64,000 bases of DNA from Oxyruncus cristatus (lineage: Eukaryota > Chordata > Aves > Passeriformes > Cotingidae): positions 62,001-126,000 of the forward strand of contig VXAY01004289.1 in NCBI GenBank assembly GCA_013399855.1, given 5' to 3'. Under the pieces are notes generated by a model. The model saw nothing but the letters and a program-made list of their open reading frames with translations. It was not told the DNA's origin and ran no database searches. A program made the position numbers and the translations under genes. How positions within the stretch are numbered: the first letter of the stretch is position 1; each line of letters opens with the position of its first letter. Shown here piece by piece: positions 22,504 to 34,124 of the stretch.

Positions 22504-25500
22504 CTAGGGAAAGGATCAGTAAGTTTGGGTCATTTTTTCATAGTTATTCCAAAATATTCTGTGGATACGGGTTTGGCACAATAATCCAGAGGTTTAGTGC
22601 AAATCTAACAGGCCAAGTTAGAGTAATAGGGTAGAGAATCTAGCTGCTAATTTCACAAAGCTTTACAAGAAATTTTACAAGATTTCACCTCCAGAATATA
22701 ATGCAAGCTACTTGTATTGCTTTGGCTTCGAAAGCACAGGGTGCACCTTTTAGATTCAGCCAGAGTTCAAAGTGGTTGAAAGCACAGGGTTCACCTTTTA
22801 GATTCAGCCAGAGTTCAAAGTGACTAGAGGGGTTTTACTTCTAAGGAGTGAGAAGTTGGACAGGAGCTCTGCTGGTCAGCTAGTATGTGGAGGCAAGAAA
22901 CTGAGAAACTGTAAAGTCTCAGGGAGACCAGAGCCACCTGTCAGTAACTCTGCTCAGGAGCTAGAATGATTAATCCCAGAAAAAAAAATCCTCCCGTCAT
23001 GAACTGAGGATCATAAGAAAGAAACTTATTTCTTACCTTGAAATTCCCATTGTGCAAACTATAGAGTGGCCGAAAGAAAGCAGCTGGCGTGGGAATGTTA
23101 AAGCAGGTGAGACTTTTTGCCCTAAAGTGAGAAAACAACTCTTAAAAAACCCAGAAAATTTTTCTGTATTCTGTCTCCATGATACTGATTGGATGCAACC
23201 TCCACACTTACCATGATTTCTGACATCTCATGCAATCATTTGTCTGCTACCTGTGCATGCATTTAATGTTTCTAGCCTGAAGCAGTCTTAAAAGTTTCTT
23301 AGGAATATCCACAAACTTATTACTTGTCTATTGCTCATTATATGCACCAAGCTATTGAAACATTTGTTCATCAACTTACTTGATCTAAACCACTGTTTCT
23401 GGAAGTGTTTTAGAGAATTCTAGCTTCATTATATTTAGATAGAGAAATTCTGCCAGACATTCTTGCCCATTTATTAGAGTCTATCCTGTAAAATATTTTA
23501 TCACATATTGTCAAGTATTCTGTTTCTCTAAGAATAATGTGTGTATGGAGCATAATAATGTATGTCAAAGTAGAAAAAAAAAAAAAAAGTAGGAGTTTAC
23601 TTTTGCTCTGGCAGCATAAAAAATGGCAGAAGATGGTTGAACCAAGGTTCTAAACCACTTTGTTCTCTGTAAACTTGATCTCAGCTGAATCTGAGTCAGT
23701 CTAGTTTGCCTATATTGGTATTTTACATACTGACTGCTACCAGGTATGTCACGAGTAGCTTAACATTGACATCAGTTTAACCATTTTCATAGATTGCTGT
23801 GTACTTGCACTTTTAATTTATCTACATGAAGCTGAACAAAAAATTTCCATGGCTTTAAATTTCTTTAACTCCAAGAGACCCTCATCCTTGAGTTTTAGCT
23901 GAGTTTGGGAGTCACAATGGTACTTTGGTCTCCTTAAGGACTGTATAGTGGGTCATTAACTGTCATCAGCCAGGGAATATGTCATGTCCCACGATTGTCA
24001 AAAGAGCTTTTGAAAATGACTGAGCCTGTGCAGGAGAAACAGGAAGGAAAAGGGATATAACAACTCTTGATTTATCCTCTTCAAGCCATAAAGATCAAGG
24101 GGAACTTAATGAAAAACTATCACATACCTTGAAGAAAGCTTGCAGTTCCAGAATAAATAGAGTAGAGTGCCAAAACTCAGAGGAATGAACAAGAGCTGCA
24201 TAGTGGTATTTATGATCTTCTCAGACAGTTTTGGTACATCTAGGAAAACAAGCAGCACAAAAAATTTTAACAGAAGTCTGGAAATCAAGATAGAACTCCA
24301 AATAACCAAGCAATGCAAATGAAACAGGCTGCTAAGGTACTCAAGGAAAGTAATTTGGCTATGAACACTTGAAGAAAGCTAGTTCTATTTTGAAAAGCTC
24401 CATTTTACAACGTATCTTCCTTTTTTTGGAACATGGACATGAAATGAACTGAGATGAAAACAACATTCTTTGTACCTGCTCTTTGAAACACTGTTGTCTG
24501 GCTCCACTCACTCCACTGACTGTGGTAGGAATTCTCATTTTCGGAAACTTTGCAGCGAACTCTTGCAACATAAGCAATGCCACTGCGAAGCTCTGCAGCT
24601 TCAATTTCTATCTGTGGCAATGAACTGGATGGTGTCTTGTTCAATGCAATCTGCAAAGTATTACAAAGCATTTCTGTTAACGAGGCTGGGCAAAGGGATG
24701 GTCCTTTAAATTCTCTTTTTTTGTTGGTTTTTTTTTTCCCTTTTCTTTTTCAAATCCTCTTTTCTTTGATGCAAGAAGAGGGCCTGCATGAGGATGGGTA
24801 ACTTATGAATGTAGGGGTCATGAGGAGAGTTATTGATCTCCAGAATTGATTTATATAAAATCTTTCAGACTTGATATGGGAGACCAGAAAGGCCAGCTTA
24901 AAAGAGTCAGCTGGCAGAGAGCCCTGAGCTGATTGGCAAGGCTGTTGTGCCCAAAGAGCACGGCAGCATCACTGTGTTTCTCATCCAGTTACCTCCCAGG
25001 ACACGCTGTACTCCTTATACTGCAATTCATATTGGAGAATTTCAATGAGGTACCAAGGCACATTCCACACACTCCACCATATCTGACACTTGCTGGCAGT
25101 GGCATTGCTCTGGAGGTTCAAAGGTGGATCAAGTTTTACTGTAAATAGAGGAGGCAGGTTTTTTCACAATATTTGGAACATCACAAAAGGAGATGCATGA
25201 TACCAGGCTGACTAAAGTCTTGGAAGATAAAGCTGGGTCGAAAGAGTGATAACTAAAACCAGAAGTAGACCAAATTAGTTTCCAGGTTGGATCAGAGCAG
25301 CTTCAGAACTCACATAAATTGATGATAACTCCAGCAGTCTCTGGGGATAATCCTGCAGGCAAAGAACCACTCTGGATGTCACATTCTGCCCTAACAACAT
25401 ACCACTAATAGAGACAGGCTCTGATATTTCAGATACTAGAGCATTTCTCTGAAGTACCAGGCCATGGGACATTTGATTAAATCCATGACTTTGATTTCTC

Positions 25501-28499
25501 ATTACATAATTTCTCAGGAAAAAGTAAAACAACAAAGCAAACAAACAATTGTGGCAACCTAATTGTAAATTATCTATGACACAAGAAAACATGATGCATA
25601 TGTGAAGTAGTCTTGAAAGGTGCTCCAGAGCCAGCCCTCTCTAAAGTCCTGGAAAGGTCAGAATGGAGAAACTCAGGACTGCATCCTCACTGGTACTGTC
25701 TGCTCAGCACACTCTCCAGGGATGGGCAGTCTGGCTTGTTTTAATTGTTTCCACTTGCAGACTTCGAGACACCCTTTGTTAGAGAGCATATCAGACCTAC
25801 CACAAAGCTGCAAGGCAGAGCTGCGGCTCATGACTGCCCTTGTTCATACTTACTGTGCTTGCGGGGATTGTACACTGGAAAGGTAACGTATTTGTGATTA
25901 CGTCCAAAGAAGTTTCCTTGGAGAGAGACTCTATAACCATCTGTTTCCAAGATCTGGCTGGCTAAATGGATTGTGCAGTGGTACTGATTCTGCATGCTTT
26001 CTGTGGCAGTCAGTTTGCAGCTGGCGTTGTGGCCCTTTGACCAGAGGCTAGAAGAATAAAAAGGCTGAAAGTTTCTTTCTTTTAAGTCATACAATGAAGT
26101 GATTTTTCAGTTCATGAAAAACATGTGGCATCTTAGCACAGCACCACACTCTGGAAGACCATGAACCTCTTTAGTGCAGAGAGCACAGAAAGCAATCCTA
26201 AAGCTGGATGGCAGGGCTGAATGGGGAGGAAGGAGATGCCTTCATAACCTCACTGCTGAGAGCACCACACCTCCAAGGAGCTGCATACAGAGCCAGTATC
26301 TGCCCCCTCTGAAAGTGAGAGGGCTGCATGTCATTGCCAGGAAAGCAGCTGGGTACAGCGGAAGAAGTGGGTGGACAGTTAGTTACAAGTGCACAGCACA
26401 GAAGCAACAAGTTGTACATTAAGGCCTCTTTTCCTAGGAACAAACACCAGCACTGACAGCAAAATGTGTTGCAAGTTGGTTTGTTGTTTTCTGGTTTAGC
26501 CATTTATTAGCAAATTTTTCACATTGCATCTGATCCCACAAGAAACGGGGATATCACAGTTTATCAGCTTGGCATTTCTTCGTAGATCTACCCCAGTATT
26601 ATTTAGAGCTAGGCTATTTTTGACTTAACCCTACCAGGATATGAGGCATCTAATGTCAGTGTGGCTTACCCTCATGTAATAGTTACCGGTGATCAAGACA
26701 ATGTTATTGCATAATCTAAACTAAAATCTAGTTCATAAATCTAATATAAATCTAATAAACATAAATCTAAAAACTAAACATAAATCTAATTCATCTCGAA
26801 TTATCCTATCACATAGCAAACTATTCACCCTATTTTTTCCATAAGAGGAAACACTATTCAGATAATATTCTAAATCACAGAATCACAGTATCCACCAGGT
26901 TGGAAAAGACTTCTGAGATCATCAAGTCCAACCCTTGATCCAACACTGCTGTGGCTACCAGACCATGGCACTAAGTACCACACCCAGTCTCATCTTAAAA
27001 ACCTCCAAGGATGGTGAATCCACCACCTCCCTGGGCAGCCCATTCCAATGTCTGATTACTTTCTCTGTAGAAATTTTTTTTCTAATATTCAACCTAAATC
27101 TCCCCTAGTACAGCCTAAGACAGTGCTCTCTTGTCCTACTGCTGGTTGCCTGGAAGAAGAGACTGACACCCACATGGCTATAACCTCCTGTCAGGGAGTT
27201 GTAGAGAGCGATGAGGTCTCCCCTGAGCCTCCTCTTCTCCAGACTAAACAACCCCAGCTCCCTCAGCCTCTCCTCATAGGACTTGTGCTCGAGTCCCTTC
27301 ACCAGCCTCATTGCTTTTCTCTGCACCTGCTCCAGGCCCTCAATGTCCTTCCTGAACTGAGGGGCCCGGAACTGGACACAGCACTCGAGGTGTGGCCTCA
27401 CCAGCACTGAGTAAATCTGTTATTAAAGCTTATACCTCACTGGTCTTGTCGATATATACTAACTAATACAGATTAAACCACTAGTGGTTTACTTTCTACG
27501 CAAAAAGACAAGAAATTATTTGAAGTTGATGAGGCAGCTTCATGGAGGATGGGCTCTGGAAGTTCCCAAATCACAAGGGCTGAAGGCCAGGAAAGAAAGG
27601 CTCCCTGTGCTGAGGCACCTGCCAGAAGGGTTCATTGGGTGGACAAACTGCCCAGAGCTGGCAGGAGAACATGTAGCTGTGTGTGTTGGACCTCTGTTGC
27701 CCCAGCCGAGGCTGTGGGCCCACAAAAGGGAGCAGCTTCTGAGGTAGCCCAGGTCTGGGGTGATGGGCTGGCAAAAGTAAGTGTGCCACAGGTCTCTTCC
27801 TGTTGTGGAGGGAGCAAAGCCCACAGCTGGAGCTCATCTCTGCTTTTCCATGCTATCCTGCCCATGCCAGGGCTGGGGCTGCCACAGGCAGCTCTCGGTG
27901 TGTGGTTCTTACTTGGTGAAATGCAGGTGGAAAGGTCCATTGCCCACGGGCTTCTCTGTCACCCACATGCAGCTCACAGTAGTCATGTAGTTGTTCAGGC
28001 AGCTCAGGCTGCCAGAGAGCTCTGCAGAGGAAGGAGAGCAGAGCTGGATTCGTGTATCACTGGATGAGGCCTTGCTCAATACAACAAGTAAATGCATTAC
28101 TTGCTAGTGCTTTCTTTACTGACACTGCATCTTATCTTCCCCATCATGTTCTTCCTCTCTTGTACCACACTTCACTGCATGAGATGAGTTTAAGAACTTA
28201 GGGCAGGGACCTTGGGCAGTGGCTACACTTTTTCTGCTGCCTAGCTTATCCCGTATGTGCTCAGTTCCCTAGGCTTGGCATTGCCAGCCAGCTGTACCGG
28301 TTCCTGGGACCTGGGAAAGGTCAAGATCTTGGGTTGCATATTTAAGGGTCTGTGAAAGAAAAATGAGCACAGGCATGTGCCTGTTTTCCTACCGTGAACC
28401 TATGCCAGATCTCCTCTTACCTCTTCCTCTTCCTCCACCAAAGAGCAGCGCAGCAGTAATACACAGCTGGAGGCCCAGCTGCCACACAACTCTTCCCAT
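21964..28499 (-). CDS. IL9R: Interleukin-9 receptor (class I cytokine receptor), complete coding model
   Basis: Binds a four-helix cytokine with the common gamma chain at the plasma membrane and signals through JAK1/JAK3 and STATs. Eight exons (28499-28421, 28021-27913, 26047-25854, 25138-24993, 24650-24476, 24239-24128, 23121-23037, 22503-21964) join with matching phases into 1440 nt, 479 residues (human IL9R has 521). Order: signal peptide 1-26; cytokine-receptor domain with Cys34/Cys44 ([15 protein letters not shown]); second domain opening [15 protein letters not shown], close to human KLDPPSNVQSN; WSEWS at 222-226; membrane span about 248-266; Box 1 [18 protein letters not shown] at about 282-299; then a 179-residue tail. 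The Box 1 region and DWVG follow human IL9R closely, better than IL21R or IL2RB. The tail ends with SGSDYCTLC, which aligns with human YCAL. The locus next to IL21R is unlike mammals, so orthology should be confirmed by phylogeny. Confidence 0.88.
22730..22822 (+). repeat. 48-bp tandem duplication in an IL9R intron
   Basis: Two adjacent copies (22730-22774 and 22778-22822) of a 45-base unit beginning GAAAGCACAGGG differ at one base and are separated by 3 bases. They lie in the intron between the Box 1 exon and the tail exon. The low divergence implies a recent duplication. Confidence 0.9.
23037..23121 (-). CDS. IL9R: IL9R exon with Box 1 (JAK-binding)
   Basis: An 85-nt exon, acceptor cactttag, donor gtaaga. 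It codes for [20 protein letters not shown] and SLHNGNFK. Human IL9R has NVPSPAMFFQPLYSVHNGNF here, which is the strongest single argument for the gene's identity. Confidence 0.95.
24128..24239 (-). CDS. IL9R: IL9R transmembrane exon
   Basis: A 112-nt exon, acceptor tttcctag, donor gtatgt. A short stalk ([12 protein letters not shown]) leads into the span [19 protein letters not shown] and the stop-transfer residues CKLSSR. Confidence 0.9.
24476..24650 (-). CDS. IL9R: IL9R exon with the WSXWS motif
   Basis: A 175-nt exon, acceptor tttgcag, donor gtacaa. It runs from [10 protein letters not shown] through [10 protein letters not shown] to [14 protein letters not shown]. The WSEWS codons are at 24515-24501. 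This motif is the hallmark of class I cytokine receptors. Confidence 0.95.
24993..25138 (-). CDS. IL9R: IL9R exon: start of the second fibronectin-like domain
   Basis: A 146-nt exon, acceptor tttacag, donor gtaact, ending in phase 0. [15 protein letters not shown] followed by a Trp-rich strand and [16 protein letters not shown] corresponds to human KLDPPSNVQSN and LLSYELAFKKQEEAWE. Confidence 0.93.
25854..26047 (-). CDS. IL9R: IL9R exon: second half of the first fibronectin-like domain
   Basis: A 194-nt exon, acceptor ttcttctag, donor gtaagt. It has the second cysteine pair (NASCKL and YHCTIHL) and N-glycosylation sequons. It ends VYNPRKH, aligned with human EYLPRRHVKLDPP. The last base completes an Ile codon with the next exon. 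Confidence 0.9.
26711..26792 (+). repeat. Degenerate minisatellite (ATAAATCTAA)n
   Basis: About five irregular copies of a 10- to 14-base unit around ATAAATCTAA, in an IL9R intron, about 85 bases from the 3' end of a CR1 copy. Confidence 0.7.
26876..27413 (-). mobile_element. CR1 LINE, truncated, minus orientation
   Basis: About 540 bases of the 3' part of a CR1 element, inside the IL9R intron between coding exons 2 and 3. The minus-strand frame at 27407-27105 carries the reverse-transcriptase C-terminus ([31 protein letters not shown]). It ends near 26876 with the CR1 tail. It is truncated at its 5' end and not active. Confidence 0.93.
27913..28021 (-). CDS. IL9R: IL9R exon: start of the cytokine-receptor domain
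   Basis: A 109-nt exon with acceptor cttcctctgcag and donor gtaaga. It codes for [20 protein letters not shown] with the first conserved disulfide pair, matching human FTCLTNNILRIDCHW. It ends in HLHFT and two bases of an Asn codon. Confidence 0.9.
28421..28499 (-). CDS. IL9R: IL9R exon with start codon and signal peptide
   Basis: ATG at 28499; codes for [20 protein letters not shown] and then GGGRGR, with a gtaaga donor that leaves one base. The hydrophobic core fits a signal peptide. An acceptor (ttttag) sits 12 bases upstream of the ATG, so a 5' noncoding exon must precede it. Phase 1 matches the next exon. Confidence 0.85.
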
Positions 28500-29392
28500 T
28501 CCAGATAATATCTAAAACAGAACAATTTTTAGGAGCAGTTTTGTCAGTATTTGTACCAACAGGTGGAAGCTTTACCTACTTGCTTCTGCCAGTATGACAC
28601 AAGCTTGCCTTGAATCTGTCAGAGAGGGCACCAACTCAGCTATGTAATTTCTTCTATAGGAACTGGTCTTCTCATGGCAGTAAATAGTACTTTGTACAGG
28701 AATCTAAAGCACCAGCTGCATTAAAGGAAATCTTTAATTCCTGCAATTTGATCAAGGATGGGTGAAAGGGTGGGTGTTCAATCTTTCCTTCTTCCTGCAT
28801 TTTTGGCATCTGGGTTATGACAATTTAAGAGCAGCAGAGAGCCACAGTGGGTTGGAAAAAATGTTCATGTTTCTCTGTATTCCATTTCTGACAGTAACCA
28901 AAACCAGATGCTTAGAGGAGATCATAGCAATAGAGCATAGATACTCGTCTCTGAAAACATTCTCAGCCTCCAGACATCTGCAGCTCAGGGGCCTTCTGGA
29001 GCAGACATAATTTCTGCATACTCAGAAAAGAGAAATAGAGAATAAGTGATATGCTTCTCGTCAAAGCACTCATTGAGAGATATAGAATACTTAGTGCCTT
29101 GTCATTACCCCAGTTCACTGAAGGGTTGTGTAAGGATGTTTGAAGTGTATCTTCTGCAATATGGAACACTACCTTTGTACAGTGTTATGCTGGACTCACT
29201 CTTTTTTTATTTAAATCGGGAATTCTGTGAATTCTCTTCCGATGACATTTTAATTTAAAACTATACTTTTTCACTGAAAGCTTCTGATTTGCTATTTTTA
29301 CGGCAAAGTTTAATGAAGAATATGGACCTGATCTACTCAGCAATACATGGTGTATTTAAAAGATGTTTCCAGTTTGCAATACTTGCTGTTAC

Positions 29393-29560
29393 CTGAACAC
29401 AGCAAATGAGCCCAGCACTGCTGCAAGGAGTGTGATGCTCCAGAGAACATGGAGTGAGTTGGTAGACAGAGACCGCTAATAAGTATGAAGTTTCTTGAAA
29501 AGTTAACAGAATTTCGGAGGAACGTTGTCTGCACTGCTTGCCTAGCACGTACACTGAACT
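29393..29560 (-). other. Possible IL9R 5' noncoding exon
   Basis: The signal-peptide exon has an acceptor just before its ATG, so an upstream exon is required. A good donor (TTCAG followed by gtaaca) at 29393 could be its end. The right border is a guess. A hydrophobic stretch (VLWSITLLAAVLGSFAVF) reads in one frame but has no ATG and a wrong phase. Confidence 0.25.
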
Positions 29561-29631
29561 GAGCTCTAGGGCTGGACTAACCTAAGGGTGTGAGAATTTT
29601 CTGTCTTAAAAGAGCTTGGGTTAGTTATTAT

Positions 29632-29712
29632 TAAAAAAAAAAAAAAAAGAAAAAAAAGGAAAAAAAAACCCCACCGAACTAAAAAAAAACCCAAAAAACA
29701 ACAAAACAAACC
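29632..29712 (+). repeat. A-rich low-complexity tract
   Basis: Long A runs broken by G and CC, then AAC/AAAC repeats. No retroposed gene body could be recognised beside it. Confidence 0.8.
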
Positions 29713-32700
29713 AATAACTATCAACCAAAAGTTGCCAGAGATTATGATGATCTCTCTTTCAGAAGAAGCTGGGGAAAAGGGAGAGAGTGTCAGGATAGGA
29801 GAAACACTAAGTACAGCATTAGCACAGGACCAAAGAGATATAGCCTGGCTATAGAATAAGATCGTGATTTCTAACCAACAAAAGATCTGAAGTAATCTTC
29901 AATAGAAATGAGCAAGAAAAAGTCTATGCTTAGCAAGGATTGTGATATTTAAATCATTAGGATTGTTTTACTAAAGGGATTAAGTGATCTGATGGCTACA
30001 ACAGCAGGAACTTGACTCCATGACCAAGAGTATCCTTCCAGTCATGAATTTCACAAAGCTAGACAGCAGCATCCGCATAAAATTTCTTGCCTGTGATTAT
30101 GCCTGTTTATGGTGTCCCTTTTCTGAATTGAATAGTAAAATAATTACGATGTTTCAGAAACTTATCAAGAGAACAGAAATCTTTCTGGCTACCACTTCCC
30201 CACCTCTTCATTTATGGGTTTTTGGTAAGCACTCTGTTTTGCTGCAGACCTTCTTCAGAGTGGGGGTTGTCAAGAGGAAGTGTCACCATTAGCTCGTTTT
30301 AGCTGCGGGAGGCTGGGAGGCATGAAGCCTCTCCTGCTTATCGTTCTGATCAGGGTTGCATGTGATCTCTGAGATAAATACAGTAATAGTGACTAAATAT
30401 GATATAGAGAGAGCTGCATTAAGTAGAATTATACATGTGCTTACAAGAACTTGTTCAGGCACACAAACAAATAAACAAACATAGGTCAAGATAAGTAAAC
30501 CAGGACAGAATGTTTCCAGGCAATTGCTATTAATTTTATAAACTCACCCCACCCCACACAAGAAGTTCTTTGTTCAGTTCCGCAATATTTGAAATGTGTC
30601 AGACATTTCTGGCTCTCTAGCTCACCTGGAAACAAAGACAGCATGTTTAAATGCAAATTTTTGCATTAGAAGCCATGAATGTTAGTCATAAGTAGGTCAT
30701 GGAACACTGAATTCTGAAAGGCTTATCAGAAAATTATTTCAGGAAATAGCACGTAACCAGATGAACAAGATTCTGCAGTACATTAATGCAATTAGAGGAG
30801 CTAACACACAGATTGTGGGTGCATATGAGTTACAAGGAATGTTACTGTAGCAACATGTAGCATTGAATAATTTCTTCTGTTGGAATCCATACTTTAAACA
30901 AAGAGTTGCTGTCAATATGAAAATGGTTCTGAAAAGGGCTGTAAGAATGATATAATCTTGGATAACTTTCCTCAGAAATCAACAATTAAAGACCAACTAA
31001 ATTCTCTTTAACTTCACCAAAGGAAACACTACATAGTGATTTCATACCAGCCATGAGTATCTTACATGGGAAGGTGATTTCACATAGGAGAAAAATCTTT
31101 TTTTTCTTTTTTGTTAAATCTCCTAGAGAAAGACAGAAAGAATGCACTTGTTGGACACTGAAGGTAGATACAATTAGACAGAAACAAAGTGTAGAATTTG
31201 TACAGAGGAGAGCTACCCTTATTGCTGTAACCTCTTGCCTAAACATGTGATGCAAGACTTGTAGTCTATAAATCTTTCTTAGGTATCTTAAAAAACAATA
31301 CAAAATCCTCTTAGCTCAGATGGAAGCCCAGTGCCAGCAGCCGAGGTGCTATTACAGCAGCTACCAGCACTGGAAGACAAATCAACTTTTTAGCCAGGTT
31401 GCCTGCTGGTTTTTTGTGTTCTAATGCCCAGTTTCTGCAACAATGGGCAGTTGTGGGTGAAGGCAGAAAAGCCCTGTGAAAACTGGTATTAGAGGAATGG
31501 AGAACCACCTTTACTCTACAGGAAAGAAGGAGACCAAATGCCTGAGATGACACCCTGACATGCTTCCACCAGTCTGAGTATTAGCTCAGCACCAGGAGCT
31601 GAGTAATGACCGTGAGTTTCTAGGTAGTCTCAAGCTGTTGCAATGGTGTTTCCATCCTTTCTGTATGTTTCCAGGGCAGAGTTCTTCTTCCTATTACCTG
31701 CTCAAGGAAATGAGGCCTTGCAGCGATGCCTTTCCTCTTATCTCTCGTGGTTCCACCAGCAGCCTCCATTTCCCAGAAGTTATTTTAAGTAATTTTGAAG
31801 CAGAATTTGTACAGCACAGATCTTTCAAATGCTCTCAGCTGCTTACCAACAGAAAGGCACATGATTGACTGTTATTGGTAGATCTATTACCAGGAATGCA
31901 TATTCACAGATTCACCCCCACATTTGGGGTCCAGCTGAACACACAATAAAAACGTTTTCTTTTAAGAATTTACAAGGTAAAATAAATTATTTGATAGATA
32001 ACACTGAGAGGGGAAGTAGAACAAGAAGGTGACAACACAGTCCCAGTACGTGGGTAGCCTAGATATCATCTGGGTTTTAGCAACTCAGTAAAGCAGAGCT
32101 TTACAAGGAGACCCAAAGAATGAGGTAGCCCAGGCAAATTGCAGGCAGTACGTTTAATATGTAAGCAGTAGCATAAAGGATGATTAGGAGGAGGTGATTT
32201 AACAATCTAGTGGGAGGTGGAAGCTGACATCATAGAGTTCACTTCTTGATGGGGAAGTGAGAGATGACAACAGGACAAGGAGAGACTGTCAGTGACTTTG
32301 GGAGTGGGGACAAGAAGCTTATGTTTGATAAGATAGAGAAATAGAAGAATTGTGTAGACAAATATAGTAGGTTCAAAGGGACAGACACGAAAAAGGACCT
32401 TTGCATCTCTGACTTTTGGATGACTACAGGTAAGACAAGATTAGTTTCACAGAGGCCTGACAAAACATGAAGTGTCATATAAGAGCATGAGCAAGACTTT
32501 GACATGGAGATGCATGCCTAAGCTTCTTCAACATGCTTGAGTATCCTTGGATAGTTGTCAGGTTACATGCCAGCCCACAGCAGAGAGACAGGACTCCTAG
32601 GTTTAATTCCACCTCTGAAAACAATTTTTATGTAGAGTAGAATGTTTCATCAGTGTAATTTTTTCTTGTTGCAGCTCACACATCTGGTCTTCTATGCTCA

Positions 32701-32924
32701 CCTAAATCTTAGAGGAAGTCAGAAGTTTCAGGCTCTGGACTCTTTCAAAATGTGTTTTTCTTGCTGTCACTCCCATAGCAAGATACTGATGTCGACAAGA
32801 AGCTCAACAGGATCTAGCAATGTATGTCTGCCACCCAGAAAGCCAATCCTTCATCAATCCGCATCAAAAGCAGCATAACCAGCAGATTGAGGGAAGGGGT
32901 TCTACCTTCTACCTCTACCCTGCT

Positions 32925-33392
32925 CTTGTGAGACCACCACCTGCACTACTGTGTCCAGCTCTGGGGTCATCAACTTAAGAAGGACATGGAGCTGCTAGAG
33001 CAACTCCAGAGGAGGCCATGAAGATGATCAGAGAGCTAGAGCCCCTCTGCTATGCAGACAGGATGAGAGAATTGGGGTTGATCGGCTTGGAGAAGAGAAG
33101 GCTTCAGGGAAACCTTAGAGCCCCTTTCAGTATCTAAAAGGGCTATAAGAAAGGTGGAGAGGGACTTTGGACAAGGGTATGGAGTGACATGACATGGGGG
33201 AATGGCTTCCCACTGACAGAGGACAGGATTAAATGGGATACTGGACAGAAATTCTTCCCTATGGGGTTGGTGAGGCCCTGGCACAGATTGCCCAGAGAAG
33301 CTGTGGCTGCTCCATCCCTGGAAGTGTTCCAGGCCAATTGGACAAGCCCATGGCAGGGATCCCTTCCAACCCACACCATTCTAGGATTCTAT
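32925..33392 (+). mobile_element. CR1 LINE 3' fragment, older subfamily
   Basis: It starts near GTGAGACCACCACCTGCA (equivalent to the VRPHL codons), includes GAGCTGCTAGAGCA, GGCTTGGAGAAGAGAAGGCT and TGCCCAGAGAAGCTGTGGC, and ends CCTTCCAACCCA with ATTCTAGGATTCTATGAT. The reading frame is broken in several places. Confidence 0.9.
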
Positions 33393-34084
33393 GATACAAT
33401 GAGTGTTGCACAGTGGTAGCAGACACAGCAGACCTGGACCCTTGAATGCTGTTTCCATTCATTACATTTTAATAATTAGTCATAAGTGATGTGCTCTCCC
33501 TTGGCCATAATCCCTTCTTTTGCTTACATCTCTTCCAGAGGAAGCACCAACAGGCACTACAGAAAAGCAGGACGCTGACTGTCACCTATGAAGTAAAACA
33601 AGGATAGGCAGTAACAAGTCTCTACCAACAGGTACATCCATCCATCCATTAGGGCTAACACAAGTGTACATTCACCTTTATAATACTAGGTGTGATTAGA
33701 GGGGTACCCATTATGAACAATCATCTCTGCCTATAAGGAAAGACTTCTGTAGGTCCTTTAAGAAAAATTAGCCATAGATTATCTACCTTCTTAATACATA
33801 GGCCTTTGAGCACATGCCTGACAGAAGCACATCAAGTGCACACAGCAGACTCACATGATCAACATGCCAGCTGCTGGGGAGTAAGGAAAAAGGGGTTGGA
33901 TTTCTCAACTACAGAGATTATTAGAGAGAACCCCATATAACCAGTCTTTTTCTCCCTTCATCTTTGGAGAGCCATTTTCCCACAATATGATGCTCACAAA
34001 CAGCCTTGCACTTTTAGATTTGGCATACTTGGATCAGAGAGAAAAACCTGCTACAAAGGATGACTACTGCAATAAAGCAATATC

Positions 34085-34124
34085 CACACACACACACACA
34101 CATATATATATACACACACATACG
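34085..34124 (+). repeat. (CA)n/(TA)n microsatellite
   Basis: A run of CA units, then TA units, then CA units again. A typical compound dinucleotide repeat. Confidence 0.95.

Noticed and set aside
27105..27407. 100-codon minus-strand protein in an IL9R intron
   Set aside because: It is the C-terminal part of the CR1 reverse transcriptase and not a host gene.
21964..28499. Naming this gene IL2RB or a second IL21R
   Set aside because: Box 1 with [10 protein letters not shown], the KLDPP start of the second domain and the YCTL tail motif follow IL9R most closely. IL21R shares the PLY...NGDFK pattern but differs elsewhere, and a true IL21R is next door.
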